Notes: generated by a model not told the origin, from the letters alone. 64,000 nt of DNA from DATKEJ01 sp963768715 (GCA_963768715.1 CAVYJC010000011.1:372001-436000), one strand, 5' to 3'. Numbered from the stretch's first letter, positions 1 to 11,779 are shown. Program-made: numbers and translations.

Positions 1-143
1 GTAGGCTGCCAGCCATGCTGTGGAAGGTACTTGACGAACTTGAGCGGGCGTTGGACGCCGCTCATCGCCATCGGTGGAAAGTAGTACGCGACCACGAGGA
101 CGTTGAAGACCGGCGCCGTGTCGATTCTGGTTCCCTGCCCCAA
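1..143 (-). CDS. Glycosyltransferase, N-terminal fragment (cut by window start)
   Basis: Only the first ~47 codons are inside the window; the gene runs off its left edge. Read on the minus strand it gives VFNVLVVAYYFPPMAMSG followed by VQRPLKFVKYLPQHGW, which matches the N-terminus of GT4-like glycosyltransferases (beta strand, then a FPP..SGVQR loop, then a helix). The start is uncertain: no ATG is in frame, and TTG at 143-141 is the nearest usable codon. It would begin 14 bases after the pepP stop, so the two are probably cotranscribed. Members of this family transfer sugars from nucleotide-sugar donors to lipid or polysaccharide acceptors; the acceptor cannot be told from this fragment. 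Confidence 0.65.
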   Translation of the reverse strand, partial: MGQGTRIDTAPVFNVLVVAYYFPPMAMSGVQRPLKFVKYLPQHGWQP

Positions 144-157
144 GGTGGTGTCCGCTA

Positions 158-1228
158 TCAGATAATGACGAGTTCGGTTGATGACTCCGGCAGCGCCTCG
201 CAACCGCCCGGATGCAGGACAACTGCATTCTCGATGCGCACGCCGAATTGCCCCGCAATATACACGCCCGGCTCGATGGTGACGACGGCTCCATCGGGAA
301 GCGACTCCTGATTTGTTGATGAAAGTTTGGGTGCTTCGTGAATTCGCAGTCCAATCCCATGCCCGAGGCTATGCGGAAAGGCATCGTCAAGGCCCGCCTC
401 CCCTATGATGTGACGAGCGATTCCATCGAGGTCGCAGGCCCTCATTCCCGAGCGGGCCGCCTGCTGGGCCGCTGACTGGGCGTACCGCACTAACTCGTAG
501 GTCCGCTGTGCTTCCGGCGGGGGCATCCCGATTCCGATCGTTCGCGTCATGTCCGACGCGTAGCCGTCGACGAAGCATCCGAAATCGAGGACAACCAGGT
601 CGCCGGATTCGAATTTCCGGTCCGTCGGTCTCGCATGAGGCCGTGCGCCGTTGGGTCCGGATGCAACGATCGGATCAAACGACATGCCATCGGCGCCGTG
701 CTTCAGTTGGCGGTAGACGATCTCGGCAGCCAACTCGTGTTCGGTCATACCCGGTTTCGCGATCGACAGAATTTCGGCGAAGACGGCGTCCGTGATCCTC
801 TGCGCGTCTCTGATGCAGCGCAATTCCGCTTCTGATTTGACTGCGATGAGCGCTGCAAACGGTGCATCGTACGAGCGGATCTGCGGTTTTGAGGACCACG
901 ACTGTATCCGGCGGAAGACAGCCACAGAAGTGTTGGCGCCGTCTATCGCAACCGACGAAAGGGTCGATGCTCCCTGCGCCTTCCCCACGGCTGTGATCAG
1001 ATCGCCTGAATGTATATTTACGGATACACCCCGTGACTCGGACGGCGCCTGGTCGGCATATCGGCCGTCGGTAAAAAGCGTTGCGTCGGTGTCGGTAATG
1101 AGCAAGGCTCCACTTGAACCGGAAAAACCGCACGCCCAGCGAATGTCTTCACGGGCCGTCAGAAGGAAAGCGTCATTTCCCGTTGTCTGTAGAAATGCTC
1201 GGATAGACGCTAGCCGCTCAGTAGACAT
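158..1228 (-). CDS. pepP: Xaa-Pro aminopeptidase (M24 family)
   Basis: Cytosolic metallopeptidase that removes an N-terminal residue preceding proline; 356 aa, the size of the short PepP/PepQ proteins. Residues 1 to about 125 form a creatinase-like N-domain and the rest a pita-bread M24 domain. All five metal ligands are visible: D215 and D226 (VLDFGCFVDGYASDMTRT), H290 (SLGHGIG), E319 (TIEPGVY) and E333 (VRIENAV), plus H198 in PHARPT. A longer reading frame runs upstream to 1399 but overlaps guaB; the ATG at 1228, giving MSTERLASI, fits the family start and lies 35 bases after the guaB stop, so the gene is likely in the guaB transcript. PepP or PepQ type cannot be separated by eye. Confidence 0.9.
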   Translation of the reverse strand: MSTERLASIRAFLQTTGNDAFLLTAREDIRWACGFSGSSGALLITDTDATLFTDGRYADQAPSESRGVSVNIHSGDLITAVGKAQGASTLSSVAIDGANTSVAVFRRIQSWSSKPQIRSYDAPFAALIAVKSEAELRCIRDAQRITDAVFAEILSIAKPGMTEHELAAEIVYRQLKHGADGMSFDPIVASGPNGARPHARPTDRKFESGDLVVLDFGCFVDGYASDMTRTIGIGMPPPEAQRTYELVRYAQSAAQQAARSGMRACDLDGIARHIIGEAGLDDAFPHSLGHGIGLRIHEAPKLSSTNQESLPDGAVVTIEPGVYIAGQFGVRIENAVVLHPGGCEALPESSTELVII

Positions 1229-1263
1229 CAGGTTTCCGGAAGGATAGCCACTGCAGGCTTCCT

Positions 1264-2733
1264 TCAGATTCGGACGCTGTAATTTGGCGATTCTTTTGTA
1301 ATAGTCACGTCGTGCGGGTGACTCTCGCGGACCCCGGAGCCGGTGACGCGCACGAACCGGCTCGCGGTTCGAAGGAGCTCGACGTCGGGGCATCCGCAAT
1401 ATCCCATTGCCGCGCGAAGACCTCCCATGATTTGATACACCACTTCAGAGAGCGTGCCCTTGTAGGGGACGCGACCTTCGATTCCTTCAGGAACGAGCTT
1501 GGCAATGTCGTCTTCGGCGTCCTGGAAATAGCGGTCGGAGCTGCCGGCGGTCATGGCGCCGATGGAGCCCATGCCGCGATAGGTCTTGAACTTGCGTCCC
1601 TCGTAGAGGATTGTCTCGCCAGGGCTCTCCTCGACTCCCGCGAAGAGTGAGCCGATCATTACTGAGTGAGCCCCGGCAGCGAGTGCCTTGGCCACATCTC
1701 CCGTCTGCTTGACCCCTCCGTCGGCGATGACCGGGATCTGGTGGAGTTCGGCCGCCCGAGCACACTCGATGACGGCGGTAAACTGGGGAACACCTACGCC
1801 CGCGACAACGCGCGTGGTGCAAATGGACCCCGGACCTATGCCCACTTTGACGGCATCGGCTCCGGCCGAAATGAGATCGAGCGTACCATCGTAGGTCGCG
1901 ACGTTGCCGGCGATCAGCTCGACTTCGGGATAATTCGTCTTTACACGCTCGACCATGCTGATCACGCCAAGGGACTGTCCGTGCGCCGTGTCGACAACGA
2001 TCACGTCTACACCCGCCGAGACGAGGGCCGATACGCGATGGAGCGTGTCGGCCGCGATCCCAACAGCAGCCCCGACACGAAGACGCCCATGCTCGTCCTT
2101 GCAAGCTTGGGGGAACTGCGTCTTCTTCTGGATATCCTTGAACGTGATCAAACCCTTGAGCCGCCCTTCCGTGTCTACAACGGGCAGCTTCTCGATCTTG
2201 TGCTGCTGAAGTATCTGTTCGGCTTCCTTGAGGGTCGTACCGATAGGCGTCGTTATCAGACCTGTCGAGGTCATCACGTCTCTCAACTTGGCCCGGACGT
2301 CAGGATTAAACCTGAGATCCCGATTCGTGACGATACCTACAAGCCGCTGGTGTTCGTCCACGACAGGGATGCCTCCGATCGAGAAACGACTCATTAACGT
2401 AAGAGCCGAAGAAACAGTGTCTTCGGCTCCCAGGGTAATTGGATCGAGGATCATCCCGCTTTCGGAACGTTTCACGCGGGTCACTTCGGCGGCCTGCTTC
2501 TCGATCGACATGTTCTTGTGAAGGATGCCGATGCCTCCCTCACGCGCCAGTGCGATGGCCATGCTTGATTCCGTGACCGTGTCCATCGCGGCCGAGAGAA
2601 GTGGAATGTTGAGGGTAATGTTGCGGGACAACCGTGTTGTCAATGCAACTTCTCGGGGCATTACTTCCGAGCGATTGGGGACCAGGAGGACGTCGTCGTA
2701 GGTCAACCCATCGTAGAGGATTCGGTCAAACAT
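1264..2733 (-). CDS. guaB: Inosine-5'-monophosphate dehydrogenase
   Basis: Oxidises IMP to XMP with NAD, the committed step of GMP synthesis. 489 aa, normal for bacteria. The TIM barrel starts with YDGLTYDDVLLVPN; a Bateman module of two CBS domains sits at about residues 95-205. The catalytic cysteine is C305 in GIGPGSICTTRVV, and the mobile flap carries R401-Y402 in GSIGAMTAGSSDRY. The C-terminal GVRESHPHDV tail is also typical. It follows rluB by 65 bases and precedes pepP by 35. No PurR-like or guanine-riboswitch structure was recognised upstream. Confidence 0.98.
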   Translation of the reverse strand: MFDRILYDGLTYDDVLLVPNRSEVMPREVALTTRLSRNITLNIPLLSAAMDTVTESSMAIALAREGGIGILHKNMSIEKQAAEVTRVKRSESGMILDPITLGAEDTVSSALTLMSRFSIGGIPVVDEHQRLVGIVTNRDLRFNPDVRAKLRDVMTSTGLITTPIGTTLKEAEQILQQHKIEKLPVVDTEGRLKGLITFKDIQKKTQFPQACKDEHGRLRVGAAVGIAADTLHRVSALVSAGVDVIVVDTAHGQSLGVISMVERVKTNYPEVELIAGNVATYDGTLDLISAGADAVKVGIGPGSICTTRVVAGVGVPQFTAVIECARAAELHQIPVIADGGVKQTGDVAKALAAGAHSVMIGSLFAGVEESPGETILYEGRKFKTYRGMGSIGAMTAGSSDRYFQDAEDDIAKLVPEGIEGRVPYKGTLSEVVYQIMGGLRAAMGYCGCPDVELLRTASRFVRVTGSGVRESHPHDVTITKESPNYSVRI

Positions 2734-2798
2734 GGCAGCCGGGAGATCGGGTTTCTGAACGTGTATGCATGTCTAAGCGAGAACGTTCCGCAAATTGC

Positions 2799-3608
2799 TC
2801 AAAGTCTGACAAGTCTTCGCAAGCTGCGAATTTCCTCGGGTCGCAGGCGACGCCATTTGCCCCTGCGAAGACCTCGGAGGTTGAGTCCGCCGAACTGGAT
2901 TCGATCGAGCGAGGCCGCCGTATGACCGATTGCCTCCATCATTCTCCTGACCTGGTGATTTCGACCTTCGTGGATCTCGAGGGCGATAACGTGTTTGTCA
3001 CCGTCACCGAGGTAGCCGGCTCTCAATGCGGCGGCGGGCCCGTCATCCAGTTCGACTCCTTTAACGAGTTTCTCCAGATCGACCATCGTGACGGGTCGCG
3101 TTGAACGCACGGCATAGATTTTGGAAACAGTCCATCGCGGGTGCATCAGCCGGTGTGCGAGCTCACCGTCGTTTGTCAGGAGGAGCACTCCGGTGGTGTC
3201 CCTGTCCAAACGCCCGACCGGGAACAGGCCTTTGCCAGTGAATCTTTCGTCGGCAACAAGGTCCATCACGGTTCTGCGATCCTTCTCATCGGAGACCGTC
3301 GTGATCGTATCGCGGGGTTTGTTCAGGAGAACGTACAGCGGCTGTTCGATATGCAGACGCGAGCCGCCAACGACTACTTTGTCATTGCGGTCGACCTTCG
3401 TACCGAGCTCCGTGACGACGGCATCGTTGATCTTGACTTTGCCGTCGCGGATCAATTCGTCGGCTTCGCGTCGCGAGCATACACCCGACCGCGCGATGAA
3501 GCGATTGAGTCGAACCGGGAACGATATCTCGAAACCGGACGAAGCCGCCGGTCGTTTCTTAGGATTGCGTTTCACTCGGATCGTCGGTGACGGGGAATTC
3601 TTCCTCAT
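2799..3608 (-). CDS. rluB: 23S rRNA pseudouridine synthase, RsuA/RluB/E/F family
   Basis: Isomerises uridine in large-subunit rRNA. An S4 RNA-binding domain (RLNRFIARSGVCSRREAD) is followed by the pseudouridine synthase domain; the catalytic aspartate is D135 in PVGRLDRDTTGVLLL, and LNKPRDTITTV and HEGRNHQVRRM are family motifs. The frame stays open to 3710, but the ATG at 3608 has GGAGG 12 bases upstream and gives a 269 aa protein with a short basic leader. That start overlaps the end of scpB by 50 bases; a GTG at 3575 would reduce the overlap to 17. The scpA-scpB-rluB order is conserved in many bacteria. RluB versus RluE/F specificity is inferred from context only. Confidence 0.9.
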   Translation of the reverse strand: MRKNSPSPTIRVKRNPKKRPAASSGFEISFPVRLNRFIARSGVCSRREADELIRDGKVKINDAVVTELGTKVDRNDKVVVGGSRLHIEQPLYVLLNKPRDTITTVSDEKDRRTVMDLVADERFTGKGLFPVGRLDRDTTGVLLLTNDGELAHRLMHPRWTVSKIYAVRSTRPVTMVDLEKLVKGVELDDGPAAALRAGYLGDGDKHVIALEIHEGRNHQVRRMMEAIGHTAASLDRIQFGGLNLRGLRRGKWRRLRPEEIRSLRRLVRL

Positions 3609-4209
3609 CCTGTGGATCAACCTCCGCAGGCAAGTCCTCGTGGTGCATCGCTCCGAGTTCTCCTTCCGCGAACAGTTCATCCGCTTCTCTGAGTTGCGGT
3701 AGGTCTTCAAGCGACCTGATGCCGAACTCTTCCAGGAATCGGGCTGTGGTCGTAAAAACGAGAGGTCTCCCGACCGTGTCGGATCGACCAGCCATGGATA
3801 CGAAGCCGAGCTCCATCAATCTCCTCAGGGCGTAGTTTGAGTCCACTCCCCTAACATTGTCGATCTCCGGCTTACTGACAGGCTGTCGGTATGCGACAAT
3901 TGACAGGGTCTCCATGAGCGACCGAGTGAGCTTCCGCGGCCCTTCCTGGAAGAAGGCGCGCAGATAGTTCGCTACGGCAGGGATCGAAGCCATTCGGTAA
4001 CCATCAGCCCACTCGTGAATGCGGATAGCGCTGTTTTCGCGCTCATAGCGCTCGTTCAAAGCGCTGACGGCCTCGGCGATCTCGTCGTCAGATACGGACA
4101 CGGTTTCCTGTCCCGATACGATCCGAATCGCCTCGCGGATCTCGTCGGCCGCAATCAAACGGCCCGCTGCGAAAGCAATGCCTTCGATGATCTGGATCAG
4201 GCTTTCCAT
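3559..4209 (-). CDS. scpB: Segregation and condensation protein B
   Basis: Kleisin-associated winged-helix protein that, with ScpA, joins SMC to form the condensin complex for chromosome segregation. 216 aa. Tandem winged-helix regions are visible (SLIQIIEGIAFAAGRLI at the start; LSIVAYRQPVSKPEIDNVRG in the second, the family hallmark), followed by an acidic tail. The frame begins with TTG at 4215, but the ATG at 4209 is the more natural start. The scpA stop is 9 bases upstream, so translation is likely coupled. The tail overlaps the proposed rluB start. Confidence 0.93.
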   Translation of the reverse strand: MESLIQIIEGIAFAAGRLIAADEIREAIRIVSGQETVSVSDDEIAEAVSALNERYERENSAIRIHEWADGYRMASIPAVANYLRAFFQEGPRKLTRSLMETLSIVAYRQPVSKPEIDNVRGVDSNYALRRLMELGFVSMAGRSDTVGRPLVFTTTARFLEEFGIRSLEDLPQLREADELFAEGELGAMHHEDLPAEVDPQDEEEFPVTDDPSETQS

Positions 4210-4218
4210 GAGCAACGA

Positions 4219-4962
4219 TTAGTTCTCGACGTTAAGATCGTCGGAATCCGCGACACTTTTCCTCGCAAGATAGAAGTCCTCATTCAGTGGACCGAGCAGC
4301 AATCGGAACGACCCGTCCCGTACCACTTCGAGAATTGCCAGGAAAGTAGCGATGATAAAGCGTTTCGAGCGATTCGACACGACCTCTGCGAATGAAACCG
4401 GTTCGTCGGACGTGATGTTCTCCTTCAGCCATTCCCGTTGTTCCTCGACGGAGTAATCCGTCACGCGTACGAGATGCTCGGGTTCGGCCTCGGCTCGTTC
4501 GAGCACGCGTCGTAGCGCGGCCACGAGATGAAACACGGAAACGTCGTACGACACCTCCAGGTCTTCCGCAGGTTCGACGACCTCGTCATCCGGCTCGTTT
4601 CGAGTGTAGAGCTGAGACCTCGAATCCAGCACGAGTCCCAGTCGGTCGGCCGCGTCCTTGAAGCGCACATACTCGAGGAGTCTGTCGACGAGCTCCTTTC
4701 TCGGGTCCGCGATTTCGTCCTCGCCGTCGGGGCTCGAGCGAGGCAGGAGCATGCGGGCTTTGACGCTGATGAGCAACGCGGCCATGTAAATGAACTCCCC
4801 TGCTCCATCCAGATCGATATTCTCGAGCAAGCGGACGTACGAGAGGTACTCGTCCGTTATCCTGGCAATGGGGATATCATAAATATCGAGCTCGTCCCTC
4901 TGAATGAAGAAGAGCAACAGGTCAAGAGGACCTTCGAAGTCGGATAGACGGACTTCATACAC
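4219..4962 (-). CDS. scpA: Segregation and condensation protein A (kleisin)
   Basis: Kleisin that bridges the SMC heads in bacterial condensin. 247 aa. The N-terminal signature FEGPLDLLLFFIQRDELD is classical, and the C-terminal winged helix (FLAILEVVRDGSFRL) contacts the SMC cap. The start is GTG (VYEVRLSDFEGP), which aligns with the usual MYEV/MYRV start. Transcribed just ahead of scpB, from a point 49 bases after the upstream epimerase start region; the SMC gene itself is not in the window. Confidence 0.95.
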   Translation of the reverse strand: MYEVRLSDFEGPLDLLLFFIQRDELDIYDIPIARITDEYLSYVRLLENIDLDGAGEFIYMAALLISVKARMLLPRSSPDGEDEIADPRKELVDRLLEYVRFKDAADRLGLVLDSRSQLYTRNEPDDEVVEPAEDLEVSYDVSVFHLVAALRRVLERAEAEPEHLVRVTDYSVEEQREWLKENITSDEPVSFAEVVSNRSKRFIIATFLAILEVVRDGSFRLLLGPLNEDFYLARKSVADSDDLNVEN

Positions 4963-5011
4963 CTGGACTAACCGCGAGGTGGAGCGAAAGCGGCTCCGAT
5001 TTCGGCGTGAT

Positions 5012-5944
5012 TCACGCCCTTATCTCATCAAATTTCTCCGCGAACCATTCTACGGTTTTTTTGAGTCCCTCGTCGACTCCGAAGAGCGGTTTCCATCCAA
5101 GCTCATTCAACGCATGGTCGCACCCGAGCACGCTTCGCATTTGCTCGCCCGGTTTTGCATCCGCGTGTTGTTCTTCCACATCGGCGTTCGTCAATGACCG
5201 AATCGCACGGAAGAGGTGATTAACGTCGGTCTCGATGCCGGTCCCGACGTTGAAGATGCCGGATCCGGAATAGCCCAGCGCCGCCATATTTGCCCGCACG
5301 ACGTCGCCCACGAACACATAGTCGCGCGTTTGGCGTCCCGATCCATTAATCCAGACCGGTTCGCCGCGCAGCATCCTTTCGGTGAAGATCGCGACAACGC
5401 CGGCTTCGCCGTGTGGATTCTGGCGAGGGCCGAACACGTTTCCGTAGCGAAGGGCCACGTAATCGACTCCGTACGTCTGTTTGTAGAAAAACAGATACTT
5501 CTCAGTGGCCAGTTTGGTAATTCCGTACGGCGAGAGCGGTCTTGCGGGATGCTGTTCATCCTGGGGCGTGTAGTCGGGCTCACCATAGATAGCGCCGCCC
5601 GTTGAGGCGAAAACGATCTTCTTGAGGCTCGATCGCGCACCTTCCACAAGCGACAGAAATCCGACGATGTTGACGTCGGCGTCGTACCCGGGATCAGCGA
5701 CTGATCTGCGAACGTCCATCTGTGCCGCCAGGTGGAAGAGGATTTCGTAGCGCTCGGCGGCGCATACTGCTGCCGCGTCTTTGCTTCTGATATCGAGCTC
5801 GTGAAGCGTTGCGCCGGGTGGCACATTTTCACGCTTGCCTGCCGCAAAATTGTCCATCACGTGCACATCGTGTCCCAAGTCCAAGAGGGCGTCTGCGACA
5901 TGAGATCCGATAAATCCGGCGCCGCCGGTGACAAGTATTTTCAT
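5012..5944 (-). CDS. NAD-dependent epimerase/dehydratase (UDP-glucose 4-epimerase-like)
   Basis: Extended short-chain dehydrogenase acting on a nucleotide sugar. 310 aa with a Rossmann motif GGAGFIGSHV at residues 7-16 and the catalytic Y140-x3-K144 in PYGITKLATEKY; STGGAIYGEP supplies the catalytic Ser/Thr region. The WNPHGEAGVV-type loop (FGPRQNPHGEAGVVAIF) and the length suggest a GalE or UDP-GlcNAc 4-epimerase-like enzyme, but substrate cannot be fixed. It sits between the M16 peptidase and scpA on the same strand with gaps of 73 and 49 bases; the function is not obviously linked to its neighbours. Confidence 0.88.
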   Translation of the reverse strand: MKILVTGGAGFIGSHVADALLDLGHDVHVMDNFAAGKRENVPPGATLHELDIRSKDAAAVCAAERYEILFHLAAQMDVRRSVADPGYDADVNIVGFLSLVEGARSSLKKIVFASTGGAIYGEPDYTPQDEQHPARPLSPYGITKLATEKYLFFYKQTYGVDYVALRYGNVFGPRQNPHGEAGVVAIFTERMLRGEPVWINGSGRQTRDYVFVGDVVRANMAALGYSGSGIFNVGTGIETDVNHLFRAIRSLTNADVEEQHADAKPGEQMRSVLGCDHALNELGWKPLFGVDEGLKKTVEWFAEKFDEIRA

Positions 5945-6017
5945 GTGCTCAGGCGTATGAGAGCTATCGATTCGTTATCGCTCAGGGACAAAAACTACTG
6001 TTGACAGCTGATCTGGA

Positions 6018-7241
6018 TCAAATAATTCGAGAAGCGACTCGCTGTACGTCTTCGGGCGTCACTGAATCGACTTCCGCGATGATATCGTCAAGCGACACGA
6101 ACGGCCGATCGTACATTTCGAGCCGGCCTATTCTGGACATGCGGTGGCTCAGCGATTCGAGCCCGAGCATCAGCGAACCTTTCAACTGGCTCTTGGCTTG
6201 GTTCATCTGTCGCAGGCTGATCGGTCGCGTGACCAGCCGCTTGAGCTCCCTCTGGATCAGTCGGCGTGCATGGTTCACCTTCGATCCGTCGGTCGCCATA
6301 TAGATACCGAAATCGCCAGAATCACTGAGCATATTAGCGAAGGAATAGATCTGGTAGCAGTAACCATACTTCTCGCGGATGTTTTGATTCAGGCGGCTGG
6401 ACATACCTCCCCCGAGCACCGTATTCAGCAGGGAGAGGGCTGAACGTCGGGGATCTGCCAGCCCGAAACACCTTCCCCCTGTGACGATATGGGCCTGCTG
6501 GATCGTCCGGCGCTCTTCAAGAAACGTCGTTTCGAAGGGCGGAGCCGCTGAGCGGATATGCCTTTTCGTACGACGCGTTCTCTTCGATTCAGCCCACAGC
6601 CGATCGACCATGCGCACGATGCGATCGTGATCGACATTACCCGCTGCCGCGACGACGATCCGATCCGGAGTATAGTAGGTCGAAAGCCTGTCGACCAGGT
6701 CCTCACGCGTGAACGTTCGAACCGTTTCGGGATAACCTACGATCGGACGCCCGAGCGGGTGATCTCCATAGATGGCCGTCTCGAAACGATCGAAAATCAG
6801 GTCTTCAGGAACGTCCTCGTACATCTTGATCTCCTCCACGACCACTTCCTTTTCCTTGTCCAATTCATTGGCAGGAAAGCGCGGAGTCAAGATCAGATCA
6901 CATGTAACATTAAGTGCACGATCGAGGTGCTCGTCCAGCCCGCGCGCATAGAAGCAGGTGTACTCTTTGCTCGTGAAAGCGTTGAGATAGCCGCCGACTG
7001 ACTCCATTCGCTGAGCGATGTGGTGCATGCGCCTCGAGTCGGTCCCTTTGAAGACCATATGCTCGATGAAATGACTGATGCCACACTCTTCCCTCTTCTC
7101 GTCGCGGCTCCCCGTGGCAATCCAGACCCCGACCGAGATCGAGCGTACAGAAGGGATGCGTTCAGACACCACGCGCACGCCATTTGGCAGCACGGTCCGA
7201 CTAAATTGCACCGGAGTATCGACGGGAGGATGAACAGTCAT
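6018..7241 (-). CDS. M16 family zinc peptidase (processing peptidase-like)
   Basis: Inverzincin metallopeptidase of the mitochondrial-processing-peptidase/YmxG type. 407 aa. The inverted zinc motif HxxEH is H57-F-I-E60-H61 (SHFIEHMVFKGT), and the distal glutamate is E137 in VVVEEIKMYED. No signal peptide is visible, so it is probably cytosolic. It lies directly downstream of pnp (64-base gap), an arrangement also found in Gram-positive and other bacteria, which supports orthology. Physiological substrate is not known for this group. Confidence 0.92.
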   Translation of the reverse strand: MTVHPPVDTPVQFSRTVLPNGVRVVSERIPSVRSISVGVWIATGSRDEKREECGISHFIEHMVFKGTDSRRMHHIAQRMESVGGYLNAFTSKEYTCFYARGLDEHLDRALNVTCDLILTPRFPANELDKEKEVVVEEIKMYEDVPEDLIFDRFETAIYGDHPLGRPIVGYPETVRTFTREDLVDRLSTYYTPDRIVVAAAGNVDHDRIVRMVDRLWAESKRTRRTKRHIRSAAPPFETTFLEERRTIQQAHIVTGGRCFGLADPRRSALSLLNTVLGGGMSSRLNQNIREKYGYCYQIYSFANMLSDSGDFGIYMATDGSKVNHARRLIQRELKRLVTRPISLRQMNQAKSQLKGSLMLGLESLSHRMSRIGRLEMYDRPFVSLDDIIAEVDSVTPEDVQRVASRII

Positions 7242-7305
7242 GAATAGTCGGAAGCGTTCTCACGCCCACAACACGAGCTCTGACTATGTTATGCGGACAA
7301 TATGT

Positions 7306-9597
<2,292 letters not shown>

Positions 9598-9777
9598 GAA
9601 TGTTCTTCCTCTCTTATCGATCAATCAATACGATCAGGCCGCGCATATCTCTTTCAGGAGCTGCGCATGCCTGGTTGGGCAGCCGGGCTTCATCGCCCGA
9701 GACAATTGCCCGTGGGTTGTTTGTTGCGTACACGTTCGTCTCAGTGGACGACGAGTTCGATTCGGCACTCTGTCGGA

Positions 9778-10044
9778 CTACTTCCTAATTCCGAGTTCCT
9801 TGATCACGGTCCGATACCGCTCGATGTCGGTGTCACTTAAATACGTAAGCAGTCGTCGACGCTTTCCTACAAGCTTAAGAAGTCCCCGGCGCGACGAATG
9901 GTCCTTGGGGTTGTCCTTGAGATGCCCGGTGAGCCTTGCGATGCGCTCCGTAAAGATTGCGACCTGAACCTCCGTTCGGCCCGTGTTGGTCGCACTGCCG
10001 CCATACTGGGCGACAAGTTCCTCTGTCTTCTCTTTGGTAATCAT
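9778..10044 (-). CDS. rpsO: 30S ribosomal protein S15
   Basis: Primary-binding protein of the small subunit platform. 88 aa, one residue off the usual 89. The conserved elements TGRTEVQVAIFTERI, LTGHLKDNPKDHSSRRGL and RRRLLTYL are all present. Although the frame is open to 10089, the ATG at 10044 is preceded by AAAGAGGTTT, a good ribosome binding site, and gives the family start MITKEKTEEL. Lies between ribF and pnp on the same strand. Confidence 0.98.
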   Translation of the reverse strand: MITKEKTEELVAQYGGSATNTGRTEVQVAIFTERIARLTGHLKDNPKDHSSRRGLLKLVGKRRRLLTYLSDTDIERYRTVIKELGIRK

Positions 10045-10108
10045 AAACCTCTTTAGATTATACCATGCTAAAGAAGCAACTACGCGCACATGTCGATGCG
10101 CGAAACGC

Positions 10109-11068
10109 TTAATCTGGTAAATGTACGGATTCTAGTACAGCGATACAATTGACAAGATCCTGCCGTATTTGTGCAACGAGTGCGTCAAGACTGTTGAATC
10201 GTCTCTCATCTCTTAATCGGCGAACGAACGCCACGTCAATGGTCTTTCCATAGAGGTCCCTGTCAAAGTCCGCAACATGTACCTCGGCGACGAACTCGAT
10301 ACCTTCCGTTACGGTCGGTCGATAGCCGATGTTCATCACACCCTGATGCCAGCCGGCGCCCTCTCCGGGTTTGACGAACACGGCATATACGCCAACTGCG
10401 GGGACGACCTTGATTTCGTCGATCATGCGGAGGTTGGCGGTTGGGAATCCGATCTGTCTTCCGCGACCGTCTCCGTGCACGACTTCCCCGCGGAGTGAAT
10501 AGTAGCGGCCGAGATGATCAGCCGCAGTTGCAACGTCCCCGTCGTCTGTGAGCATCTCTCTGATTTGGGTAGACGAGTACGTGATGCCGTCTGCCTGCTG
10601 GGCCTCTACAACCTGCACCTCAAAGCCGTAATCGGCTCCGAGCTCTCGCATCGTGGCCAGATTGCCGGCGCCGCCTCGACCGAATCGGTGGTCATAGCCG
10701 AGGACAATCTCCGCGAGCCCAATCCGGTCCACCAGAATCGAAGTGACGAATTCATCCGGCTCGAGCTGCGCGAACTCGCGGTCGAACGGGATTACGATCA
10801 CTCCGCCGATCCCGAGCTTCTCAATCAACGTCGCCTTTTCTTCCAACGTGGTGAGCAGCGACACGGAGGTACCGAGCAGCACCGCTTTCGGTGGGCGGTC
10901 GAAGGTGACGATGAGAGATCGCGCGCCAAGCCGTTCGGCCTCCTGCGCAACCTTTCGAAGCACGGATTGGTGTCCCCTGTGCACACCGTCGAAGAAACCG
11001 ACGGTAAGGACGGTCCTGTCGTCGTGTGCGATGCCGGCGAGGTTGGTATAGCTTTTGGACGAGCTCAT
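10109..11068 (-). CDS. ribF: Bifunctional riboflavin kinase / FAD synthetase
   Basis: Phosphorylates riboflavin to FMN and adenylates FMN to FAD. 319 aa. The N-terminal nucleotidyltransferase domain carries TVGFFDGVHRGHQSVL with the HxGH-type motif; the C-terminal flavokinase domain carries GRGRQIGFPTANLRM, containing the PTAN motif. The ATG follows the truB TAG stop with no intervening base, so the two are translationally coupled. Part of the rimP-to-pnp operon. Confidence 0.96.
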   Translation of the reverse strand: MSSSKSYTNLAGIAHDDRTVLTVGFFDGVHRGHQSVLRKVAQEAERLGARSLIVTFDRPPKAVLLGTSVSLLTTLEEKATLIEKLGIGGVIVIPFDREFAQLEPDEFVTSILVDRIGLAEIVLGYDHRFGRGGAGNLATMRELGADYGFEVQVVEAQQADGITYSSTQIREMLTDDGDVATAADHLGRYYSLRGEVVHGDGRGRQIGFPTANLRMIDEIKVVPAVGVYAVFVKPGEGAGWHQGVMNIGYRPTVTEGIEFVAEVHVADFDRDLYGKTIDVAFVRRLRDERRFNSLDALVAQIRQDLVNCIAVLESVHLPD

Positions 11069-11779
11069 CTAGTCTTTCGCCTGGAGTGTCTCCGGTGACA
11101 GAGCGCTGTCTACTCGGTAAGGCCCGATGGCCGTTCGGCGGAGAGCGATCAGGTGGGCCCCCACGCCGAGCCGTTGGCCGAGGTCATGGACAAGCGAGCG
11201 AATGTACGTGCCTTTTGAGCACCTGACACTGAATTTTGCGTCCGCCCCTGCCTTCTCAACAAGGGAAAACTCCAGAATCGTGATCTCTCGGGAAGGGCGC
11301 TCGATATCTTCCCCCTGGCGCGCCAGTTTGTAGAGCCGTTTGCCCCCAACCTTGACGGCAGAATACATAGGAGGCGTCTGGGACTGCGCGCCGAGAAAGG
11401 ATTCAAGAACATCCCGAAGATCGGATTCCGACACGTGATCCACCGTTCGCGTTTCCTCGACGGGCGTTTCCGCGTCATACGAAGCCGTCGTCTCCCCTAG
11501 CCTGAGCGTTCCTTCGTATTCCTTGTCCAATCCCATGAAATGATCGATCCGCCGTGTGGCGGACCTTCCGATGCAGCAAATCAGTAGCCCCGTAGCCATT
11601 GGATCCAACGTACCTGCGTGGCCGATTTTCCGAATACCGGTGTAGGATCGCAAGACGCGGACGACGTGGAAGGAGGACCAGCCGGGAGGCTTGTCGACAA
11701 GGACGGCGACGCCGTCTTGCCATCCGCCGATAAACGACGATTTGTCCAGGATCGGTAGATCGGCCTGCGACGAAATCAT
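11069..11779 (-). CDS. truB: tRNA pseudouridine(55) synthase
   Basis: Makes pseudouridine 55 in the T-loop of tRNAs. 236 aa. The catalytic aspartate lies in KIGHAGTLDPMATGLLI; VDKPPGWSSFHVV and SKGTYIRSLVHDLG are further family motifs. At 236 aa it is shorter than the E. coli protein, apparently ending without the full C-terminal PUA domain. The ATG overlaps the rbfA stop in an ATGA, and the stop abuts the ribF start, so it is the tightly coupled middle gene of the rbfA-truB-ribF block. Confidence 0.96.
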   Translation of the reverse strand: MISSQADLPILDKSSFIGGWQDGVAVLVDKPPGWSSFHVVRVLRSYTGIRKIGHAGTLDPMATGLLICCIGRSATRRIDHFMGLDKEYEGTLRLGETTASYDAETPVEETRTVDHVSESDLRDVLESFLGAQSQTPPMYSAVKVGGKRLYKLARQGEDIERPSREITILEFSLVEKAGADAKFSVRCSKGTYIRSLVHDLGQRLGVGAHLIALRRTAIGPYRVDSALSPETLQAKD